Of a stretch of DNA of 64,000 bases, positions 58,528 to 64,000 are shown one piece after another. The DNA is from Pseudomonadota bacterium (GTDB lineage Bacteria; Pseudomonadota; Alphaproteobacteria; Kiloniellales; JACOMY01). The notes beneath the pieces were generated by a model. It saw only the letters and a program-made list of their open reading frames with translations, was not told the DNA's origin and did not search any database. The DNA lies in the NCBI GenBank assembly GCA_029781795.1, contig JAKOWB010000441.1:1-64000 (forward strand), given 5' to 3'. The position numbers were made by a program, and so were the translations under genes. Position 1 is the first letter of the stretch. Every line of letters starts with the position of its first letter.

Positions 58528-58842
58528 ATGACTTGGTACCGTGCCGCCGCCGTGGCGGACCTCGAGGGACGCGGCGTCCTCGGCATCGAGATCGACGAGG
58601 CGCAGGTGGCGCTCTACCGCGTCGATGGCGCCTACTACGCCACCGACAACATCTGCACCCACCAGCATGCCTTCATGTCGGACGGCTACCTCGACAAGGC
58701 CTGCATCGAGTGCCCGCTGCACCAGGCGCTGTTCGACGTGCGTACTGGCGAGGTGCTGGACGGACCCGCCAGCGAGCCGCTGGCCACCTATCCCGTGAAG
58801 GTCGAGGGTGACGAGATATTCGTCGACCTGCCGGCCCGCTGA
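58528..58842 (+). CDS. Rieske-type [2Fe-2S] ferredoxin
   Basis: The 104-residue protein has a complete Rieske site: CTHQHAFMS and CIECPLHQALFD provide the Cys-X-His and Cys-X2-His ligands. Size and sequence match ferredoxin components of ring-hydroxylating dioxygenases (BphF/NahAb-like), which pass electrons from a reductase to the oxygenase. No oxygenase large subunit or reductase is in this window, so its partner is unknown; a NirD-like role is a less likely alternative. TAGGAGC lies 8 bases before ATG 58528. Confidence 0.92.
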   Translation: MTWYRAAAVADLEGRGVLGIEIDEAQVALYRVDGAYYATDNICTHQHAFMSDGYLDKACIECPLHQALFDVRTGEVLDGPASEPLATYPVKVEGDEIFVDLPAR

Positions 58843-58864
58843 ACCGAGAGGCGAAGGAGCTGCC

Positions 58865-59446
58865 ATGAGCCAGTCGAGCATCCTCAAGCTGGGTAACGAG
58901 AAACTGCTGCGTCCTTCGGTCCCGGTGGCCGATCCCACCGCGCCGGACATCAAGGCGCTGCTGGCTCGCATGCAGCACGAGCTGGATCTGGTCGGCGGCA
59001 TCGGCCTGGCCGCTCCGCAGCTCGACGACCACCGGCGGGTCATCCTCTTCTGCCTGCCGGCGCACCGCATTCCGGCCGGTGCCAGAACGCAGCCCGAGCC
59101 GCCGACCGCGGTGATCAACCCGGTGCTGGAGCTGCTGGGCGAGGACGCGCGGCCGATCTGGGAACGCTGCCTCTCGCTGCCGGGCCTCTATGGCCGGGTG
59201 AAGCGCCACAACCACATCCGCCTGACCTTTCAGACGACCGAGGGCAAGACCGTGGTGCGCGAGTTCCGCGGCTACCTCGCCATGCTGCTGCAGCACGAGT
59301 ACGACCACCTGGAGGGCCTGCTCTATCCCATGCGGATGGAAAAGCTGAGCGACCTCGCCTACGCCTCCGAACTGCCGCTGGTGAATGGCCTCTTCGCCTA
59401 TTCGCCCGAGGAGTTCGACGGCACGGCGCCGGGCGCCGCGGCCTAG
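58865..59446 (+). CDS. Peptide deformylase-like protein
   Basis: The 193-residue protein has the three deformylase motifs in order: GGIGLAAPQLD (motif 1), WERCLSLPGLYG (motif 2, with Arg where standard enzymes have EGCLS), and LLQHEYDHLEGLLY (motif 3, HEXXH-type metal site). The metal Cys and both His residues are kept. Being in a catabolic/transport cluster away from fmt, and having the altered motif 2, it is probably a secondary deformylase, either a backup for protein maturation or one acting on a small N-formyl compound. ATG 58865 is chosen with AAGGAG upstream. Confidence 0.88.
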   Translation: MSQSSILKLGNEKLLRPSVPVADPTAPDIKALLARMQHELDLVGGIGLAAPQLDDHRRVILFCLPAHRIPAGARTQPEPPTAVINPVLELLGEDARPIWERCLSLPGLYGRVKRHNHIRLTFQTTEGKTVVREFRGYLAMLLQHEYDHLEGLLYPMRMEKLSDLAYASELPLVNGLFAYSPEEFDGTAPGAAA

Positions 59447-59459
59447 CGGCGGCAGCGCC

Positions 59460-60293
59460 ATGCTGATGCGCTTCATCGCGGCCGGCGGCGTGCCGACGCG
59501 CTGCCTCGTCGCCGGTGATCCGGGCAAGCCGGCGCTGCTGTTGCTGCACGGCCTGACGCTGACCGCCGACGTCTGGCTGCGCAACATCGACGCGTTGGCG
59601 GCGGACTTCCACGTCATCGCGCCGGACATGCTGGGGCATGGCTTCACCCGGCCGCCAGACGACCGCCCGCCCGGCATCGAGGAGAAGCTGGCGCACCTGC
59701 TGGCGCTGGCGGATGCCCTGGGCCTGGAGCGCTTCTCCCTCGACGGCAGCTCCTATGGCGCGCTGATCGCCGCCAACCTGGCGCTGCGCGCGCCGGCGCG
59801 CGTGACGCGGCTGGTGATCACCGGCAGTGGCTCCTGCTTCAACAGCGAGGCCGACCTGTCGGTCTTCATGGAGCGGCTTTGGAACACCTACAGCCGGGAC
59901 CTCGAGACCATGTCACCGGCCGACTGGCGCCAGCGGCTCGCCGGCACGGTGCATGACCTTGCCTCGGTGCCGGCAGAACTGCCGGCCTTCCTGGCGCTCT
60001 GCTATGCGCAGCCCTGGATTCGGCCCTGCTGGGAGCGGACCATCGGCGACCTGCGCGAGTCGGCGCGCTTCCGCCCCTTCCGCATCCTCGACCGGCTGGA
60101 ACAACTGGTACTGCCGACGCTGGTGGTTTGGGGCCGGCAGGACCGCGGCGGCGTCTATGAGAGCGCCCAGGCGGCGACCGCCCGCCTGCCGCATGGCCGC
60201 ATCGAGGCTTTCGAAGACTGCGCCCATGTGCCGATGCTGGAGGTGGCGGGCCCTTACAACTTGCTTGTAACAAACTTCTTGCTCGAGGATTAG
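59460..60293 (+). CDS. Alpha/beta hydrolase (meta-cleavage hydrolase-like)
   Basis: The 277-residue protein has LLLLHGLTLTADVW, APDMLGHGFTRPP, the nucleophile elbow DGSSYGALIAA (G-x-S-x-G), the acid in VVWGRQDRGG, and the catalytic His in CAHVPMLE. It is like MhpC/BphD-type C-C hydrolases. It starts 14 bases after the deformylase-like gene and ends the co-directional run that begins with the ABC transporter. Two different alpha/beta hydrolases in one operon with a Rieske ferredoxin suggest sequential hydrolytic steps in catabolism. Its AT-richer 3' end (about 60255-60295) borders the repeat region. Confidence 0.88.
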   Translation: MLMRFIAAGGVPTRCLVAGDPGKPALLLLHGLTLTADVWLRNIDALAADFHVIAPDMLGHGFTRPPDDRPPGIEEKLAHLLALADALGLERFSLDGSSYGALIAANLALRAPARVTRLVITGSGSCFNSEADLSVFMERLWNTYSRDLETMSPADWRQRLAGTVHDLASVPAELPAFLALCYAQPWIRPCWERTIGDLRESARFRPFRILDRLEQLVLPTLVVWGRQDRGGVYESAQAATARLPHGRIEAFEDCAHVPMLEVAGPYNLLVTNFLLED

Positions 60294-60473
60294 CTAGGCA
60301 AGATCTGCTGGCGGATTTGGCCAAACCCGCCTGCAACTCGCGCTGTCCCTGTTCGTGGCGGGCTGTTTCCCTGTTCAGCATTGAAGGGAAATGACCGCGA
60401 GACACGCAAAGCGTCGACGATGCCGAGCGGCGCGAAAGCCCTCAATCCGTCGTGGAGCGGGTCGGCCCAGAAA

Positions 60474-60540
60474 GTTCCCTGAAACCAGGGAACCGTCCGG
60501 AGACCTGTTCGCTCCGGACTGTGTCCCCCACCATCCTTTC
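60474..60540. repeat. Two-hairpin repeat, copy 1
   Basis: Hairpin 1 is GTTCCCTG-AAAC-CAGGGAAC (60474-60493). Hairpin 2 is GTCCGGAG ... CTCCGGAC (60495-60502 with 60512-60519), with GTTCG in the loop. CCCCACCATCCTTTCC follows. The same layout occurs at 63917-63982 in the same orientation, beyond the E1 gene. Confidence 0.85.
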
Positions 60541-60560
60541 CAGACGAACCGGAGTCCCGG
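60527..60560 (+). repeat. Direct repeat copy 2 (tRNA-Lys 3' end plus flank)
   Basis: 32 of 34 bases match 42409-42442, the first 25 without a mismatch. Here the bases before CCCACCA do not form a tRNA. It marks the right end of an 18-kb candidate island that begins at tRNA-Lys. Confidence 0.85.
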
Positions 60561-60858
60561 CGATAGAGGGGCACAAATCCCGCGACACCGCGCGTTTCGG
60601 TGCGGCCGGCCCATCTGCGGCGCTCGGCTTGTCTGCGGACCCCACCGAAGCCAGGAGAGTCACTGGATGACGTGAGGGCTGCCGCGATCCCTCTGAACGA
60701 GCCCTTCGCCCGGCGGCACGCGCCCGGGTGCAGCGTCCCCTCATCGAGGCGGGCCGCCGTTTCAATTCACCCGATGAACTCAGAATCCAGAATCTCGACG
60801 CATGCCGCCCTGAATAGGTACTTTCCGGATCGTTGCAGAGGACAGTCCAGGGCAGGCC

Positions 60859-63549
60859 ATGACCTTTCCACCGCTCGGCGGCGACAACGCGTGTTTCTTG
60901 GACCTCTATGCTCGCTATCTCAAGGACCCGGCGTCGGTGCCCGCGGACTGGCGGGTGAGATTCGCCGAACTGGATGGGCCCTCGACCCTGATCGCCGACG
61001 ATGGCGAGCGCGTTGCAGACCTGTTTCGCATCTATGGTCATCGCCAGGCCAGGTTGGATCCGCTCGGTCTCAACAATGGGGCTGCATGTCCGGAGCTTGG
61101 ACAGGTCCATGAGGGACCGAGCAGCATAAGAGTCACGCTGGCGGGCCGGACGAGCGAGCTTCCACGCCAGGAAGCCATCGACCGCTTCTCGGCGGTCTAT
61201 TGTGGCAGCGCGGCCATCGAGGCGGGCCACATTTCCGACGCGAGGGATCGTGCGTGGCTGTTCGAGCGCTTCGAAGCCGAGATGACGGCGGTAGCCGACG
61301 AGGCGGTCCATGCCCGTACGCTCGAAGCCGTCTTGCTCGCCGACGCGTTCGAGAACTTCATCAAGACCAAATGGCCGACCAAGAAGCGCTTCGGGATGGA
61401 AGGGGCCGAGTCTTCGAGCGTCATCGCGCGGGAGATTTTCCGGTCAGCGGCGGGCGCAGGAATTCGAGAGGTCGTCATCGGGGGCATGCATCGCGGCCGT
61501 CTCGCGATGCTGGCCACCGTGCTGGGGAAGTCGCTGCCGGCGCTGATCGCCGAGATCAAGGGTAGAGACGCCACGGATGGCGACGTCGCCTTCACGGGCG
61601 ATGTCCCCTACCACAACGGCCTGGCTGCAACCGTCGAGTCGGGGGAAGGGCCGATCGATGTAAGGCTCTTGCCGCATCCGTCACATCTGATCGTCGTTGC
61701 GCCCGTGGCTGTCGGAGCTGCCCGGGGGCGCCAAGAAGCCAAGGCCGCGGAAGCCGGAAGCCTCGGCGGCCGGTCCCAGGTGCTGCCCTTCCTCATGCAC
61801 ACCGACGCTGCATTCGCCGGACAGGGCCTGGTGTGGGAGCTGTTTCAGCTGTCGGGCCTCGACGGATACAGCGTGGGCGGCACGGTCCATCTGGTCGTCA
61901 ACAATCAGATCGGCTTTACGACGCTTCCCTCCGAAGGGCGCTCTTCGCCCCATCCCAGCGATGTCGGAAAGGCCTTCGGCGTTCCCGTTCTCCATGTGAA
62001 TGGCGACGATCCCGTAGCCGCGGCGGCGGTGGCGCGTGTGGCGCTCGCGTGGCGCAACGCCACCGGCAAGGATGCGATCATCGACCTGGTCTGCTACCGC
62101 CGGAACGGGCACAACGAGCTGGACGAGCCGCGCTTCACCCAACCTACGATCTGGTCGCAGGTCGACGCGCGGCCGCCGCTGAAGCAGCTGTACACCGAGA
62201 CCGTGAGAGCGTCGTCGCCGCGCTCGCTCGACCAGGCGGAGGCCAGGCGATCGGCCTTCCACGATGCGCTGGTCCGTGCCTACGAGAGCTTCGACCAGGT
62301 ACGCCAGAATGCGGCAGAGACCGACATCTTCGCTCCGCCTCAGCCCCCGGGGCCCATGCCGTCGGACGTCGGAACGGGGGTCGAGCGCGACCGCCTGCTC
62401 GCGCTGACGCGCCTGATCGCGAACCTCCCTGCGGATCTCGTGCCAGACGGCAAGGTTCGCAGTTTTCTGAACGCCCGCCTGCAATCTGTCGAGCAGGACA
62501 GCGGCTTCAACATCGCGACGGCCGAGGCCCTCGCATTCGCAACGCTCCTGGACGAAGGCACGTCGGTGCGCCTGAGCGGACAGGACAGCGTGCGCGGGAC
62601 CTTCACGCAAAGGCACCTCGCCGTGCACGATCAGGCGACCGGTCGTAAGGCCCTGCCGATCGCGCAGGCAGCGAAGGCAAACGCGCGCTTCGACGCGATC
62701 AATTCACCCTTGATCGAGTATGGCGTGCTCGGCTTCGAGTACGGCATGAGCCTTGCCGACCGCGACAGGCTGATCATCTGGGAAGCCCAGTTCGGCGACT
62801 TTCTCAACGGTGCCCAGGTCGTCGTCGATCAATTCATCGTCACGGCCGAAGCCAAGTGGAAGATGAGCTCCGGCTTGGTGATCGCGCTGCCGCATGGCCT
62901 TGAAGGGCAGGGCCCTGATCACTCGTCGGCCAGGATCGAACGCATACTTCAATCCTGCGCGGGCGGAAACGTGGTGGTCGCCAATCCGTCAACGCCGGCG
63001 AACATCTTTCACCTCTATCGCCGCCAGGTCCGCTCGCCGCTGCGAAAGCCGCTGTTCCTGATCGCGCCGAAGTCGTTGCTGCGCGTGAGAGAATGCAGCT
63101 CCAGGCTTGCAGAGATCGGCGCCGGTACGTCGTTCGTGCCGGTGATCGTCGATCCCCCGTTGTCGCAGAAGCCCTGCGGCAAGGTGATCCTGTGCTCGGG
63201 GAAGGTCGCGTACGGATTGAAGGCGGCGATCGCACAGGATGCCATCGATGACGTCGCGGTGCTGAGGATCGAGCAACTCTATCCCTTTCCGGCTGAGGAA
63301 GTGCTGGCCAGCCTCGGCCGCTTCCCGACCGCCCGGCTGGTGTGGTGCCAGGAAGAGCCGCGCAACCAGGGGGCCTGGTCCTTTGTCCGCGATTCGATCG
63401 GCGAGATCGCGCCGGACCGGACGCTTGCCTACGTCGGGCGGCCTGCCATGGCTGCGGCCGCCGGCGGGTCGATCGATCGCCATGAGGACGAGCAGGCCGA
63501 GATTATCCGGGCCGCCCTTTCACCGATGGCGCAGGCCGCCGCCGCCTGA
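60859..63549 (+). CDS. 2-oxoglutarate dehydrogenase E1-type protein, orphan paralogue
   Basis: An 896-residue TPP enzyme, somewhat shorter than usual SucA/OdhA (about 930-990). The N-terminal E2-interacting segment FLDLYARYLKDPASVPADW is kept. Core motifs include GGMHRGRLAML, NNQIGFTT, YRRNGHNELDEP, RLSGQDSVRGTFTQRH, HGLEGQGPDHSSARIERI and CQEEPRNQGAW. The usual GDVKYHLG reads GDVPYHNG, and IERILQ / GAWSFV segments also occur in 2-oxoadipate dehydrogenase. No sucB, lpd, sucC/D or sdh genes are adjacent. Codon use is less CTG/CGC-biased than neighbours, and the gene is bracketed by two-hairpin repeats. It may be a second 2-oxoacid dehydrogenase acquired by transfer. Confidence 0.88.
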   Translation: MTFPPLGGDNACFLDLYARYLKDPASVPADWRVRFAELDGPSTLIADDGERVADLFRIYGHRQARLDPLGLNNGAACPELGQVHEGPSSIRVTLAGRTSELPRQEAIDRFSAVYCGSAAIEAGHISDARDRAWLFERFEAEMTAVADEAVHARTLEAVLLADAFENFIKTKWPTKKRFGMEGAESSSVIAREIFRSAAGAGIREVVIGGMHRGRLAMLATVLGKSLPALIAEIKGRDATDGDVAFTGDVPYHNGLAATVESGEGPIDVRLLPHPSHLIVVAPVAVGAARGRQEAKAAEAGSLGGRSQVLPFLMHTDAAFAGQGLVWELFQLSGLDGYSVGGTVHLVVNNQIGFTTLPSEGRSSPHPSDVGKAFGVPVLHVNGDDPVAAAAVARVALAWRNATGKDAIIDLVCYRRNGHNELDEPRFTQPTIWSQVDARPPLKQLYTETVRASSPRSLDQAEARRSAFHDALVRAYESFDQVRQNAAETDIFAPPQPPGPMPSDVGTGVERDRLLALTRLIANLPADLVPDGKVRSFLNARLQSVEQDSGFNIATAEALAFATLLDEGTSVRLSGQDSVRGTFTQRHLAVHDQATGRKALPIAQAAKANARFDAINSPLIEYGVLGFEYGMSLADRDRLIIWEAQFGDFLNGAQVVVDQFIVTAEAKWKMSSGLVIALPHGLEGQGPDHSSARIERILQSCAGGNVVVANPSTPANIFHLYRRQVRSPLRKPLFLIAPKSLLRVRECSSRLAEIGAGTSFVPVIVDPPLSQKPCGKVILCSGKVAYGLKAAIAQDAIDDVAVLRIEQLYPFPAEEVLASLGRFPTARLVWCQEEPRNQGAWSFVRDSIGEIAPDRTLAYVGRPAMAAAAGGSIDRHEDEQAEIIRAALSPMAQAAAA

Positions 63550-64000
63550 TCCTCCGATTGGCCGCGTCGGGCGAACTTGGATCGCCGGGCCGTCGTCCTG
63601 CTGGCAAACCGCTCGCCCAACGATGTGGGCTTTGGGGGCGGATGCCGACGTTCGTACCCGTCCGTGCCCTCCACCGCGGCCCGCCTGTTCTTCGACCTGT
63701 CAGCGAAAGGGGGCCCATAGCGGTTTCGAAACCCGTCGCGTTCTCCCGCCTGCCACAGCCGACCGTGGTGCGGTCGGTCGAGACGCTCACAGGTTGCAGG
63801 TACGTCTATCGCGTTCCGGGCAAGACGACCTGTCGCGTGACTTGGAATGGTCCGGTCGCGCGATCTCGATCGGAACTGGGTTCATCGATCCGCCGCCCGG
63901 AGGATCTTCCCAGGAAGTTCCCTGGAAGCTGGGAACCTTGCGGAGGCCGGTTCGCCCATGACGGCCTCCACCACCATCCTCTTCCGCCAGTCCACTACCG
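63550..64000. other. Non-coding end of the window
   Basis: No convincing gene on either strand. Possible remnants include a plus-strand stretch near 63780-63900 reading CRYVYRVPGKTTCRVTWNG, too short and uncertain to assign. The second copy of the two-hairpin repeat lies at 63917-63982. No terminator with a T-run follows the E1 gene. Confidence 0.5.
63917..63982. repeat. Two-hairpin repeat, copy 2
   Basis: Hairpin 1 is GTTCCC-TGGAAGCT-GGGAAC (63917-63936). Hairpin 2 is GGAGGCC (63942-63948) with GGCCTCC (63963-63969), again with GTTCGC in the loop, followed by ACCACCATCCTCTTCC. The second stem differs in sequence from copy 1 on both arms, yet pairing is kept. Confidence 0.8.

Larger units (their letters stand above)
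60294..60858. other. Repeat-rich non-coding region before the E1 gene
   Basis: No convincing gene is present. The first 180 bases look like a dispersed intergenic repeat, with TTTCCCTGTTC elements. The two-hairpin repeat copy lies at 60474-60540, and the tRNA-Lys-flank direct repeat at 60527-60560 overlaps its end. From 60561 to 60858 nothing functional is seen apart from the upstream region of the E1 gene; no clear promoter or ribosome-binding site can be picked (CAGGGCAGG is the best, just before ATG 60859). Confidence 0.6.

Overview
This window is very GC-rich bacterial chromosome, almost certainly from an alphaproteobacterium and probably a Rhodospirillales-like lineage. The evidence is the gene order serB / miaA - ilvB - ilvN ... 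ilvC ... leuA ... mreB-mreC-mreD-mrdA-rodA, the alphaproteobacterial form of acetolactate synthase, a serine-cycle cluster (serine-glyoxylate aminotransferase, malate-CoA ligase, PEP carboxylase), and strong C/G third-position codon use. The taxonomic call is an inference from order and protein character, not from a marker search. There is no rRNA, CRISPR array, transposase or integrase.

Layout. 1-1170: the end of a membrane-protein gene, a terminator, a 3' fragment of tRNA-Val(GAC), and a cobalamin riboswitch whose only downstream genes are two tiny overlapping ORFs. 1200-11640: mixed housekeeping and signalling (D-threonine aldolase-like enzyme, GYF-domain lipocalin-like exported protein, Crp/Fnr regulator, cyclase-domain protein, RF3), then a translationally coupled methyltransferase / two-glycosyltransferase operon. 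11800-18141: serine-cycle cluster. 18138-31061: serine, branched-chain amino acid and tRNA-modification genes, interrupted by a hybrid histidine kinase and by an LpxR-like / GFA / acetyltransferase stretch. leuA has a clear leucine leader peptide. 31268-33288: HxlR regulator, DUF488 and a PLP enzyme. 33370-39146: the rod-shape (elongasome) operon. 39153-42224: a TPP enzyme, a membrane hydroxylase and a small lipoprotein.

From the intact tRNA-Lys(CTT) at 42340-42415 to about 60560 the content becomes accessory and catabolic. It holds a LysR regulator; hydantoinase/oxoprolinase A and B subunits with a D-aminoacylase-type amidohydrolase; a TRAP transporter; a NicX/M29-type metalloenzyme; a TetR regulator; a two-gene ABC transporter of different codon use; and an M20 peptidase, two alpha/beta hydrolases, a Rieske ferredoxin and a deformylase-like protein. 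The last bases of the tRNA plus its downstream flank recur as a direct repeat at 60527-60560, so this 18-kb block is a candidate tRNA-associated island.

The last segment (60859-63549) is a lone 2-oxoglutarate dehydrogenase E1-type gene with no E2 or E3 partner and less biased codon use. It is flanked on both sides by copies of a two-hairpin repeat whose second stem shows compensatory changes. The most interesting leads are the tRNA-linked island with nested repeats, the orphan B12 riboswitch, the hairpin-dense non-coding stretch at 54437-54547, the leuA leader, and the orphan E1.
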